Positions 1 through 8,698 of a stretch of DNA of 64,000 bases are shown here, piece after piece. A program made the translations under genes and the position numbers. This stretch comes from DASUAS01 sp963809795. Lineage in GTDB: Bacteria; Actinomycetota; Acidimicrobiia; IMCC26256; DASPTH01. How positions within the stretch are numbered: the stretch's first letter is position 1; each line of letters starts with the position of its first letter. A model generated the notes under the pieces. The model had not been told where the DNA came from. It was given only the letters and a program-made list of their open reading frames with translations, and ran no database searches. Location of the stretch: assembly GCA_963809795.1 (NCBI GenBank), contig CAWELN010000014.1, positions 253,392 through 317,391 on the forward strand, in the 5' to 3' direction.

Positions 1-85
1 GGGCACGGCTCCGCTCCATCTCCTCCACCACGGTCGATTCCGCTACGCCGTCCCGCCCTCCGGGCACGGCTCCGCTCCATCTCCT
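1..85. repeat. 61-bp direct repeat at the left edge
   Basis: A 24-base sequence starting GGGCACGGCTCCGCTCC occurs at 1-24 and again at 62-85, a period of exactly 61 bp. The second copy runs into the stop codon of the DNA glycosylase gene (84-86). The array may continue to the left of the window. The sequence differs from the GGGTATCCC elements further right, but the 61-bp period equals that of the tandem array at 21237-21419. Confidence 0.75.
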
Positions 86-869
86 AGACCTGGTGAACCG
101 GGCAGGAGTACGTGGTGCGCCCACCGATGGTGCGGCGAAGCAGCGGGGCGCCGTCCCGGGGGCAGTGCAGGCCGGGCCCGCGGGCCGACGTGAGGTCCCC
201 GGTGTGCGAGCCGCCCCGCTTCCCGAGGATGCGCAGCGTGTCGCGGATGGCACGGTGCAAGCGCTTGACCTCGTCGTCGCCGAGGTCGTGGGCGGCACGG
301 GCAGGATCGATGCCGGCCCGCCAGAGGGCCTCGTCGCACAGCAGGTTGCCGAGACCGGCGACGCGCGACTGGTCCATGATCACCGCCTTCACCGGCGCTC
401 GGCTCCGGGCGGTGATGGCGCGCAGCTGCGCCAGGGTGAGGTCGAAGGCGTCGGGACCGAGACGATCCTCGTCGGGATCGAGCTCGACCGCGCCGAGCCG
501 GCGCGGATCGCGGACGAACATCGTGCCACCGTCGGCGAACGTCACCCCGAAGCGGTGCCACGCGGTATCGGGCTTGTTGCTGGCGTAGCGAAGCGGATCG
601 CCGGCGGCTTCGTCGTCGACCAGCACGCGGCCGCTCATGCCGAGGTGCAGGCCGAGCACTGCGCCACTGGAGACGTCGACGAGGATCAACTTCCCGCGAC
701 GGCGGGCGGCGACGAACGACTGGCCGAGCAAGGCGGCGCGCGCACCGGCCGGAGTGAGGCCGCGCTTCAGGAACCACGCGTCGGGTGCGAAGACCTCTCG
801 GATCTCCCGGTCCAGGGCACGCGCCTCGATCAGGGCCCGCGCCGTCTCGACCTCGAGGATCTCGGGCAA
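84..869 (-). CDS. Fpg/Nei family DNA glycosylase
   Basis: Predicted base-excision repair glycosylase/AP lyase acting on oxidised bases. The start is a TTG at 869, which gives an N-terminus MPEILEVE with the family's catalytic Pro2 and Glu3; longer upstream starts would bury this required N-terminal proline. Other family marks are Lys60 in RRGK (equivalent of the beta-hairpin lysine), LHLGMSG, and GLGNLLCDE with the conserved Asn. The length, 261 aa, is normal. The C-terminal zinc finger is odd: instead of CxxC...CxxC it reads CPRD...CPVH, so two of four cysteines are Asp and His. The gene starts one base after the ilvD stop and is probably co-transcribed with it. Whether it is MutM or Nei in substrate range cannot be told from sequence. 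Confidence 0.9.
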   Translation of the reverse strand: MPEILEVETARALIEARALDREIREVFAPDAWFLKRGLTPAGARAALLGQSFVAARRRGKLILVDVSSGAVLGLHLGMSGRVLVDDEAAGDPLRYASNKPDTAWHRFGVTFADGGTMFVRDPRRLGAVELDPDEDRLGPDAFDLTLAQLRAITARSRAPVKAVIMDQSRVAGLGNLLCDEALWRAGIDPARAAHDLGDDEVKRLHRAIRDTLRILGKRGGSHTGDLTSARGPGLHCPRDGAPLLRRTIGGRTTYSCPVHQV

Positions 870-870
870 G

Positions 871-2568
871 TCAGTCGATGAGGTTGGTGATGGCGCCGCG
901 CTCGGCACCCTGTGCGAGCCGCGCGTACTTGGCGAGGAACCCACTCGTGTAGCGGGGCGCCATCGGCTTCCAGTCGGCGCGCCGGCGTACCAGCTCGGCC
1001 TCGTCGACCATGAGGTCGATCGTGTGCGCGTCGGCGTCGATCACGATGCGGTCGCCTTCCTCCACCAGCGCGATCGGTCCGCCGTCGACCGCCTCCGGCG
1101 CGACGTGCCCGACGCAGAACCCGTGGGTGCCGCCCGAGAAGCGACCGTCGGTGACGAGCGCGGCATCGGCGCCGCGGCCGGCCCCCTTCATCGCGCCGGT
1201 GACCGCCAGCATCTCGCGCATGCCCGGCCCACCTTTCGGGCCCTCGTAGCGGATCACCACGATGTCACCGGCGTTGATGTTCCCGGCGAGGATCGCCTCC
1301 ATCGCGAGCTCCTCGCCGTCGAAGACGCGCGCCACGCCGTCGAACTTCAGGTCGTCGATCCCGGCCACCTTCACCACGCCGCCGTTCGGCGCGAGGGAGC
1401 CGCGCAGCACCGCGATTCCGCCCTGGGCGTGGATCGGTGCACGGAGCGGGTGCACCACGTCGCCGTCGGGCTTCGGCGCGTCGAGCGCGGCGAGGTTCTC
1501 GGCGATGGTCTTGCCGGTGACGGTGAGGCAGTCGCCGTGCAGCAGCCCGGCGTCGAGCAGCTCCTGCATCACGACCTGCACGCCGCCGACGCGGTCGAGG
1601 TCGACCATGTGGTACTTGCCGTGCGGCTTCATGTCGGCGATGTGGGGCACGCGCGCGCCGACGCGGTTGAAGTCGTCGAGCTCGAGCTCCACGCCCGCCT
1701 CGTTGGCGATGGCGAGCAGGTGCAGCACCGCGTTCGTGGACCCGCCGACGGCCATGGTGACCGCGATCGCGTTCTCGAACGCCTCCTTGGTCATGATCTG
1801 GCGCGGCCGGATCCCGGCCTCGATCAGTGCGACCACCGCACGCCCGGAGTCGTACGCGTGGTCGTCGCGCCGGCGGTCGACGGCCGGTGCGCAGGACGAC
1901 CCGGGAAGCGACATGCCGATCGCCTCCGCCACCGACGCCATCGTGTTGGCGGTGAACATCCCCGCGCACGAACCCTCGGTCGGACAGGCGCGCTTCTCGA
2001 TCTCGCCGAGCTCGCTGACCGACAGCGTGCCGGCCGCGCACGCGCCAACCGCCTCGAAGACGCTGACGATGTCGAGCGCCTGGTCCTTGTAGTGGCCGGG
2101 GAGGATCGAACCCCCGTAGAGGAACACCGACGGCACGTTGGTGCGGGCGGCGGCCATGAGCATCCCCGGCAGGCTCTTGTCGCAGCCGGCGAACGTCACC
2201 AGCGCGTCGAGCCGCTCCGAGTGGACCATGCACTCGACCGAGTCGGCGATGATCTCGCGGCTCACCAGCGAGCCGCGCATGCCCTCGTGGCCCATCGAGA
2301 TGCCGTCGCTGACCGCGATGGTGACGAACTCCATCGGGAAGCCCCCGGCGGCGCGCACACCCTCCTTCGCTCGTTTGGCGAGCCGGTCGAGCGGAAGGTT
2401 GCACGGCGTGACCTCGTTCCAGCTCGACGCCACGCCCACCTGCGCCCGGCCCCAGTCGTCGTCGGTCATGCCGACGGCGCGCAGCATGGCGCGTGCGGGT
2501 GCGCGCTCCATGCCGTCGGTGACCTCGTAGCTGTGCGGCTTCATCGCGTCGGGCGTGGGACGGGGCAT
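871..2568 (-). CDS. ilvD: Dihydroxy-acid dehydratase
   Basis: Catalyses the dehydration of 2,3-dihydroxy-3-methylbutanoate (and the isoleucine analogue), the third common step of branched-chain amino acid synthesis, in the cytoplasm. The 565-aa product has the Fe-S ligand cysteines in TPCNLP (Cys56), FAGCDKSLPG (Cys129, with Lys131 beside it) and GSCAGMFTANTM (about residue 201), plus GRFSGG near the C-terminus. Length is typical of the family. The ATG at 2568 is preferred because a TACGCT -10 box lies 6 nt upstream. It is followed after one base by the DNA glycosylase gene on the same strand. Confidence 0.97.
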   Translation of the reverse strand: MPRPTPDAMKPHSYEVTDGMERAPARAMLRAVGMTDDDWGRAQVGVASSWNEVTPCNLPLDRLAKRAKEGVRAAGGFPMEFVTIAVSDGISMGHEGMRGSLVSREIIADSVECMVHSERLDALVTFAGCDKSLPGMLMAAARTNVPSVFLYGGSILPGHYKDQALDIVSVFEAVGACAAGTLSVSELGEIEKRACPTEGSCAGMFTANTMASVAEAIGMSLPGSSCAPAVDRRRDDHAYDSGRAVVALIEAGIRPRQIMTKEAFENAIAVTMAVGGSTNAVLHLLAIANEAGVELELDDFNRVGARVPHIADMKPHGKYHMVDLDRVGGVQVVMQELLDAGLLHGDCLTVTGKTIAENLAALDAPKPDGDVVHPLRAPIHAQGGIAVLRGSLAPNGGVVKVAGIDDLKFDGVARVFDGEELAMEAILAGNINAGDIVVIRYEGPKGGPGMREMLAVTGAMKGAGRGADAALVTDGRFSGGTHGFCVGHVAPEAVDGGPIALVEEGDRIVIDADAHTIDLMVDEAELVRRRADWKPMAPRYTSGFLAKYARLAQGAERGAITNLID

Positions 2569-2574
2569 GCGGGC

Positions 2575-2580
2575 AGCGTA
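2575..2580 (-). promoter_or_regulatory. -10 box for ilvD (leaderless)
   Basis: TACGCT on the minus strand, 6 nt before the ilvD ATG. The spacing implies that the transcript begins at or next to the start codon. Confidence 0.5.
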
Positions 2581-2620
2581 CCCTCGAGGGTGCAGCGCCC
2601 CGGCGGAGAATGGAGCGGCG

Positions 2621-3526
2621 ATGAGCGTGCTCGTGACGGCGGTCGACGGCTACCACATCCTCACCTCGAGCGGGAAGCACCTGACCTCGCTCGAGGGGCA
2701 CCGGGTCGAGGCGTTCACCCCCGGGGCAGGCGGCGCGTGGCTGGCGATCGTCGACCGTCAGGAGATCTGGCAGCACGGCACCGACGGCACGTGGACGCCA
2801 CTGGCCAAGACCGACGCCGACCTCACCGCCGTCGCCGCGATCGGCACGACCGTGTTCGCCGGCACCGCCGATGCGCATGTGCTGCGCGTGGTACCGGAGT
2901 CGGGCACGGTCGAAGCGCTCGACGGTTTCGACGCGGTGCCCGGTCGCGACTCCTGGCACGCGGTGGGCATGCCGCTCCAGGTGCGCTCGATGAGCGCGAC
3001 CGCCGACGGCGCGTTGCTCGTGAACGTCCACGTCGGTGGTATCCCGCGCTCGGTCGACGGCGGCCTCACCTTCGAGCCGACGCTGGCCGTCGACGACGAC
3101 GTGCACCAGGTGCTCGCGCACCAGACGCGCGGCGAGATCGCGGTCGCCGCCGCTTCGGCGGGGCTGTGCCGGAGCCGCGACGGCGGCAAGACATGGCACA
3201 GCACCACCGACGGCATGGAGATGACCTATGCGCGCGGCGTTGCCATCCTCGGAGACGACGTGCTGGTGTCGGTGTCCGATGGACCGCGGAGCGACCGCTC
3301 GGCCGTGTACCGCGCTTCCGTCGACGGTGGCCCGGTGGAGAAGGTCACCGGCGGATTGCCGGAGTACCTCTCGGGGAACATCGATACACGATGCATCGCG
3401 AGCGACGGCACGAAGGTGGCCCTGGTCGACGGCGAGGGCGACGTGTGGCTGTCGAGCGAGGGATGCGACGCCTTCGCGCGCATCGCCGAGAGCATCGCCG
3501 GGGTGACCGGTCTGGCGATCGCCTGA
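2621..3526 (+). CDS. BNR/Asp-box beta-propeller protein
   Basis: A 301-aa protein with repeated blades characteristic of sialidase-like or photosystem-assembly-type beta-propellers. Asp-box turns are visible, for example SVDGGLTFEP near residue 147 and SRDGGKTWHS near residue 190. No signal peptide or transmembrane segment is seen, so it is probably cytoplasmic. The ATG at 2621 has GGAGAATGGAG upstream and is preferred over earlier in-frame starts that overlap the ilvD promoter. It is divergent from ilvD. Enzymatic activity cannot be inferred; propellers of this type often act as binding scaffolds. Confidence 0.8.
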   Translation: MSVLVTAVDGYHILTSSGKHLTSLEGHRVEAFTPGAGGAWLAIVDRQEIWQHGTDGTWTPLAKTDADLTAVAAIGTTVFAGTADAHVLRVVPESGTVEALDGFDAVPGRDSWHAVGMPLQVRSMSATADGALLVNVHVGGIPRSVDGGLTFEPTLAVDDDVHQVLAHQTRGEIAVAAASAGLCRSRDGGKTWHSTTDGMEMTYARGVAILGDDVLVSVSDGPRSDRSAVYRASVDGGPVEKVTGGLPEYLSGNIDTRCIASDGTKVALVDGEGDVWLSSEGCDAFARIAESIAGVTGLAIA

Positions 3527-3587
3527 TCGCGGCGCGACCCCCCACTACGCTGTGCCGTTCCTACCGGCACGCGCGATTGGGGACGGG

Positions 3588-4742
3588 ATGAGGCATACCG
3601 CCGGGATCGGTGTCGTCGATCGGCGAGTCGTCGTCCCCCGCACCTTCGCATGGAGTGGCGAACCACAGGGCGATCGACTGCGCTGGTTCGCGGCCGGGCT
3701 CCGTGAGGTGATGCTCGACCAGGGCTACACCGAGGTCGACGCGCCCGGTCCCGAGGTCGCGGTGGTGCTGCATTTCGTCGATCCCGACGCCGCTCGCCCC
3801 TATAGACGCAAGAATGCGCCGACGTTCGTCGTTGCGCTCACCGAGCTCGACGCTCCGCCCTCCGACATCTTGCGCACCGGTTACCCGTTGCTCGTGCGCG
3901 GGCTGGCGAACCTCTGCGTGATGGTGAGCCCCTCAGGGACCGGTTCCATCGCCCAGTTCGTCACCCTCGAGCAGGGCACCTACGCCATCGACACCGGGAC
4001 CGACGACGATCAGTTCTTCTTCAAGAGCGTGTTCTCACGAGTCGAGCCGCTGGCGTCGTCCCGGCTCGTCATCGGCAACGAATTCACCACCGACCTGCCC
4101 GACGCGCTGCGCGACGGCGACGACGTGACCCGCCAGATCACCCGGGCCGGCGGGCGCCTCGCTGCACTCGACCTGCTCCCGGCGGCGTTCCCGATCGAGG
4201 AGATCCTCTCGGAACGCGATCTGCGCCACGTCAAGCTGCTGTACGGCATCGGCGGGCTCAGCTACGGCAACGTCAGCGCGCGACGGATCACGGCCGACCA
4301 CGAGCCCCAACCCCAGTACTGGATGAGCGCGAGTGGCGTCGACAAGTCGGCGCTGCACGAGATCGGCCGCGACATCCTCCTCGTCAACGGCTACGACGAG
4401 GCGCGCGACGTGATGAAGCTGCGGGTCCCCGAGGGCGTCGAGCCGCGGCGGGTGTCGGTCGACGCCATCGAGCACTGGATGATCTACCGGGAGCACCCCG
4501 GCGTCAACGCGATCCTCCACGTGCACGCGTGGATCGAGGGCACCGTCGCGACCGAGATCAACTACCCGTGTGGCACCGTCGAGCTCGCCGAGTCGGTGGC
4601 GGAGCTCGTGCGCCAGGCCCCGGACCCGACCCGAGCCATCGTCGGCCAACGCAACCACGGCCTCACCATCACCGGTCACAGCCTCGACGAGATCTTTGCC
4701 CGGATCGACGGTCGCATCGTCCGCAAGGTCCCCATGGACTGA
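3588..4742 (+). CDS. Class II aldolase/adducin domain protein with an extra N-terminal domain
   Basis: The C-terminal half (about residues 200-384) is a class II aldolase/adducin domain: LSYGNVSAR, the metal-binding pair in LHVHAW, and GQRNHGLTITG. These zinc enzymes cleave or epimerise sugar phosphates. The first roughly 190 residues are an additional domain I do not recognise (DIL, GLANLCVMVSPSG, DDQFFFKSVFSRVEPLASSR). An upstream GTG at 3552 is in frame; I chose the ATG at 3588, preceded by GGGGACGGG. The stop codon lies inside the hairpin shared with the converging gene. The substrate is unknown. Confidence 0.75.
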   Translation: MRHTAGIGVVDRRVVVPRTFAWSGEPQGDRLRWFAAGLREVMLDQGYTEVDAPGPEVAVVLHFVDPDAARPYRRKNAPTFVVALTELDAPPSDILRTGYPLLVRGLANLCVMVSPSGTGSIAQFVTLEQGTYAIDTGTDDDQFFFKSVFSRVEPLASSRLVIGNEFTTDLPDALRDGDDVTRQITRAGGRLAALDLLPAAFPIEEILSERDLRHVKLLYGIGGLSYGNVSARRITADHEPQPQYWMSASGVDKSALHEIGRDILLVNGYDEARDVMKLRVPEGVEPRRVSVDAIEHWMIYREHPGVNAILHVHAWIEGTVATEINYPCGTVELAESVAELVRQAPDPTRAIVGQRNHGLTITGHSLDEIFARIDGRIVRKVPMD

Positions 4743-4792
4743 TTCACTGTCGCGCCACGGCCGATTTCCGAACGTGGAGCGACACTGAATCA
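4740..4792. terminator. Shared bidirectional hairpin between convergent genes
   Basis: An imperfect inverted repeat: TGATTCACTGTCGC (4740-4753) pairs with GCGACACTGAATCA (4779-4792) with one mismatch, and inner arms CCACG (4755-4759) and CGTGG (4773-4777) extend the stem. The stop codons of both converging genes are the outer bases of the two arms. There is no T-run, so it would work as a structure-dominated terminator in both directions. Confidence 0.6.
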
Positions 4793-5720
4793 CGCGGCGA
4801 GGGCCATCTCCACCCAGCGCACCACCCGTCGAGGTTGGCGCGTGCCGACGTCCCAGGTGACGACGAGCACGCGCCACCCCGTTGCGACCATCTCGGACAG
4901 CCGTTCCCGGTCCTTCCCGAACGCGAGCCGCGTTCCGTGGTGCTCCCAGCCGTCGCACTCGAGCGCGAGCTTGCGCTCCGGCCAGGCGAAGTCGAGTCGA
5001 TACCGACCACCGGCGGTCGTGACCCAGTGCTGGCGTGCCGGCCGCGGCAACCCGGAGCGCGTCAACAGCAGCCACACCTTGCTTTCGAGTGTCGACTCCA
5101 GCGGACGGTCGTCGCCGCGCCGCTCCAGGAGGGACGCCAGGCGTCCGGCGCCGGGTCGGCCGGAATCGCGGAGCGCGCCGAGGCGCGCCGAGAGGCGCTC
5201 AGGGGTACCCAGCTTCTGACCGAAGACGCTCTCCATCGCGACGAGCAGGCGGTCGTCCTCCAACCGAGCGGCGAGGTCGATGAGGGTGCGGATCGGTGTG
5301 GTGACCGGGATCGGGCCGATGGCCGTCCGGTCCGCTCGATCGACCCGCGTACCGCGGTGGACGACGACCTGTTCCACGTGAGGATGGCGTGGTGACGGCA
5401 CCCAGAGCTCGGTCCGCGGACCTCGCACCCCCTCGATACCCCACAGCACACCGGCGGTGCCGTGCGAGACGACCGCCCCGTCGCCGGCCCAGAGGGCGGC
5501 AGCCATCGCGGATCGTCGATTCGACGACGGTACGCCCGTGATGCCGTAGACGTGCGGCAGGATCCGCTCCCACCTCCCGCTGCGCACCCGTCGGGTGATC
5601 GCACCGCTCGTCAGCCCTGCCTCGAACGCTTGTGCGCGACTGAACAGCGCCGAGCTGCTCGGTCGCGAGCCGGCGCAGCTCGCGTTCGTTGTCGCTCTGC
5701 GTTCGCTTTTCGGCCGTCAT
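4790..5720 (-). CDS. AbiEi-type HTH fused to DUF559 (Vsr-like) domain, one frameshift
   Basis: The N-terminal part resembles AbiEi-family antitoxin regulators (ITRRVRSGRWERILPHVYGI, then ALWAGDGAVVSHGTAGVLWG). The C-terminal part is a DUF559 Vsr-like nuclease fold with YRLDFAWPERKLALECDGWE, an HH pair, a D-R pair and WRVLVVTWDV. The main frame runs 4790-5587. The true N-terminus (MTAEKRTQSDNERELRRLA) lies in another frame beginning at ATG 5720, so there is a one-base break near 5629. No AbiEii-type toxin gene is adjacent. Such fusions are common as solitary genes in actinobacteria; nuclease activity is inferred from the fold only. Codon use matches the neighbours, so sequencing error is likelier than decay. 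Confidence 0.75.
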
Positions 5721-5749
5721 CCGGCAATGAAAGCGCGCGGGTATGACGG

Positions 5750-7227
5750 TTATCCGGCGGCGAGCTTCTCGTCGAGGAGCTGGTTGACGACCTTCGGGTT
5801 CCCCTGGCCCTCGAGCGCCCGCATGACCTCACCGGTGATGAAACCGCGCTTCTTCTTGCGGACCTTGTCGTCGCCGGCGCGGTACTCCTTCACCGCGTCG
5901 GCGTTGGCGGCGAGCACGCCGTCGACGACGGCGCCGATCGCGCCGGCGTCGCTCACCTGCGTCAACCCACGCTCGGCGACGACCTGCTTCGGTCGCTTCG
6001 GCTCGCTGAGGCACTCACCGAGCACGTCCTTCGCCTGGCTGCGCGAGATCAGACCGGCGTCGACCAGGCCGACGAGCTCCGCCAGCCCGTCCGGTGCGAG
6101 CGGCAGCACCTCGGGCGACAGCCCCGACTCGTTGAGGTGGCCGAGCACCTCCCCGTTGGCCCACTTCACGACGTCGCGCGCCGAACCGCCGTCGAGCGCG
6201 TCGACGGCCGCCTCCGCATACTCGGCGAGGCCCGGTGTGCCGACGAGCACCCGCGCCTCGTTGTCGCTGATCCCCCACTCCTCCTGCAGCCGGGCGCGGC
6301 GGTTGGCCGGCAGCTCCGGCATCGATCCGTGCACCCGGTCGCGCATCTCGTCGGTGGGCGCCACCGGCACGAGGTCGGGTTCGGGGAAGTACCGATAGTC
6401 GGAGGACCCCTCCTTCGTGCGCATCGAGTGCGTGCGCCCGTCGGCTTCGTCCCAGTGACGGGTCTCCTGCACGATCCGTTCGCCGGACTCCAGCGCTCCG
6501 ATCTGTCGTTCGATCTCGTACTCGATCGCCCGCCCGAGCGAGCGCAGCGAGTTCATGTTCTTGACCTCGACCTTGGTGCCGAGCTCCGACGTGCCGATCG
6601 GGCGCACCGACACGTTCGCGTCGACGCGCATGGAGCCCTCCTCCATCTTCACGTCGGACACGCCGATCGCCTGCAGCACCCCGCGCAGCTCGGTCACGTA
6701 GGCGCGCGCGTGCTCGGCGCTGCGGATGTCGGGCCGGCTCACGATCTCCATGAGCGGCACACCAGCGCGGTTGTAGTCGACGAGCGAGTGGTCGGCCTCG
6801 TGGATGCGACCTCCGCCGCCGACGTGGACCGTCTTCCCGGTGTCCTCCTCGAGGTGCGCGCGTTCGATGCCGACGCGGCCGCCGTCGACGTCGATCCAGC
6901 CGTCGACCGTGATCGGCTCGTCGTACTGCGAGACCTGGTAGTCCTTCGGCATGTCGGGATAGAAGTAGTTCTTGCGCGCAGAACGTCGACTGCTCCGGCA
7001 CCCGAAGGTGCACGGCATCGGCGAACCGCAACGCGTACTCGACGGTCTGCTCGTTGAGCACCGGCAGCGATCCCGGGAGCCCGAGGCAGACCGGGCACAC
7101 GTGGGTGTTGGGCTCGGCGCCGAACTCGTTGGGGCAGCCGCAGAACAACTTGGTCGCGGTCGACAGCTCGGAGTGCACCTCGAGGCCGATGACCGGCTCG
7201 CTGCACGTCGCGGCTCGTCACGCTCAT
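5750..7227 (-). CDS. gatB: Asp/Glu-tRNA(Asn/Gln) amidotransferase subunit B, two frameshifts
   Basis: Subunit B of the GatCAB complex, which phosphorylates and amidates Glu-tRNA(Gln) or Asp-tRNA(Asn) using ammonia from GatA. Family marks include EPVIGLEVHSELST, FCGCPNEFGAEPNTHVCPVC (zinc-type cysteines), KNYFYPDMPKDYQVSQYD and the YqeY-like tail ending LLDEKLAAG. The gene is split over three frames. An extra base near 6980 breaks the expected Phe-Ala-Arg-Lys-Asn stretch, and a second extra base near 7198 separates the ATG at 7227 from EPVIGLEVH. As GatCAB is normally essential where GlnRS is absent, these are probably sequence errors. The start overlaps the stop of the 19-codon repeat mini-ORF (ATGA). 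Confidence 0.9.
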
Positions 7228-7283
7228 GCCTGCTCCCTTGGGCATTCGCTCCTCGCCGGGATACCCGGCTCGCTCACGCTCAT
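7224..7283 (-). repeat. GGGTATCCC palindromic element as a 19-codon mini-ORF between gatA and gatB
   Basis: The element's 33-nt core is 7245-7277. Read in the operon direction it forms MSVSEPGIPARSECPREQA followed by a stop. Its ATG overlaps the gatA stop (ATGA, 7280-7283) and its stop overlaps the gatB ATG (ATGA, 7224-7227). A 13-bp direct repeat (7218-7230 and 7274-7286) that contains the ATGA overlap brackets it, as a target duplication would. Translation of the mini-ORF is possible but unproven. Confidence 0.75.
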
Positions 7284-8698
7284 GCCGCCTCCTCCAGGAC
7301 CCGCGCCACCCGGAACATCACCGGTTCGCCCAGCGCCGGCGCCAGCACCTGGACCCCGATCGGCAACCCCGCCTCGCCGGCGCCGAAGGGCACGCTGATC
7401 GCGGCGTGGCCGGCCAGGTTGGTCGGGATGGTGCACACGTCGGACAGGTACATCGCCAGCGGGTCGGCCGCCTTCGCCCCCAGCGCGAACGCCACGGTGG
7501 GCGACGTGGGTGAGAGCAGCGCGTCGAACTGCTCGTACGCACGCGCGAAGTCGCGGATGATCAGCGTGCGCACGCGCTGCGCCTGGCCGTAGTACGCGTC
7601 GTAGTACCCCGCCGACAGCGCGTAGGTGCCGAGCATGATGCGCCGCTTCACCTCGGGCCCGAAGCCCGCCTCGCGGGTGCGCGCATTCATCGTGGCGACG
7701 TCCTCACCGTCGACCCGCAACCCGTAGCGCACGCCGTCGTACCGAGCGAGGTTCGACGACGCCTCGGCCGGCGCGATCACGTAGTACGCCGACAGCCCGT
7801 AGCGAGCGCTCGGCACGCTGACACGGTCGACGGTCGCACCGGCCTTTTCGAGCGCACGCGCCGCCTGATCGACCGCCGCCAGCACCTCGGGCTGGAAGCC
7901 GTCGCCCTCCACGAGCTCGTCGACCAGCCCGATGCGCAGGCCTTCGATGCCGCGGTCCACGACCGGGAGCACCGCCTCGTAGGGCAACGCGATCGACGTG
8001 GAGTCCATCGCGTCGGGGCCGGCGATGGTGTCGAGCAGCAGCGCGGCATCGCTCACCGTCGTCGCGAACGGGCCGATCTGGTCGAGCGAGCTGGCGAACG
8101 CCACCAGCCCGTAGCGCGACACCAGCCCGTAGGTGGGCTTCACGCCGACGACACCGCAGAGCGCGGCGGGCTGACGGATCGATCCGCCGGTGTCGGAGCC
8201 GAGCCCCAGCGGCGCATACCCGGCGGCGACGGCCGCCGCCGAGCCGCCGCTGGAGCCACCCGGCACGCGCGACGGGTCGCGCGGGTTCCGCGTGGGGCCG
8301 AACGCGGAGTTCTCGGTGGACGAGCCCATCGCGAACTCGTCGAGGTTGGTCTTGGCGACGGGAACCGCGCCGGCCGCCAGCACGCGGTCGACCACCGTCG
8401 CCGTGTACGGCGGCTGCCACCCCTCCAGGATCCGCGACGAACACGTGGTGGCCACGCCGCGGGTGCACAGGTTGTCCTTGAGCACGATCGGCACACCGGC
8501 GAGCGGGCCCGGGTCCTCGCCGCGGGCGACCGCGGCGTCAACCGCGTCGGCCGCAGTGCGCGCCCACTCGGCGGTCACGAGGTTGCAGGCGTGCAGCTCC
8601 GCCTCGCGCGCCTCGATGACGCCAAGGTGCTCGTCGACCACCTCCCGCGCCGAACGAGTCCCGGCGCGGACCGCCGCCGCCAGCTCCGCCGCGCTCAC
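7280..8698 (-). CDS. gatA: Asp/Glu-tRNA(Asn/Gln) amidotransferase subunit A
   Basis: Glutaminase subunit of GatCAB that releases ammonia for tRNA-linked transamidation. The 472-aa protein carries the amidase signature: the catalytic Lys in VLKDNLC, VPGGSSGGSAAAVAAG, and GSDTGGSIRQPAALCG with the nucleophilic Ser, so the Ser-cis-Ser-Lys triad is complete. The GTG at 8698 overlaps the gatC stop by four bases (GTGA), which fixes the start and implies translational coupling. Downstream it is followed by the repeat mini-ORF and then gatB. Confidence 0.97.
   Translation of the reverse strand: MSAAELAAAVRAGTRSAREVVDEHLGVIEAREAELHACNLVTAEWARTAADAVDAAVARGEDPGPLAGVPIVLKDNLCTRGVATTCSSRILEGWQPPYTATVVDRVLAAGAVPVAKTNLDEFAMGSSTENSAFGPTRNPRDPSRVPGGSSGGSAAAVAAGYAPLGLGSDTGGSIRQPAALCGVVGVKPTYGLVSRYGLVAFASSLDQIGPFATTVSDAALLLDTIAGPDAMDSTSIALPYEAVLPVVDRGIEGLRIGLVDELVEGDGFQPEVLAAVDQAARALEKAGATVDRVSVPSARYGLSAYYVIAPAEASSNLARYDGVRYGLRVDGEDVATMNARTREAGFGPEVKRRIMLGTYALSAGYYDAYYGQAQRVRTLIIRDFARAYEQFDALLSPTSPTVAFALGAKAADPLAMYLSDVCTIPTNLAGHAAISVPFGAGEAGLPIGVQVLAPALGEPVMFRVARVLEEAA

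Noticed and set aside
637..3591. A 984-codon plus-strand open frame opposite the DNA glycosylase and ilvD genes
   Set aside because: It is antisense to well-conserved genes, its product is Arg/His-rich with no domain, and high-GC DNA routinely leaves such frames open. The same applies to the long open frames opposite pepA, the mutase, metH and the GGDEF-EAL gene.
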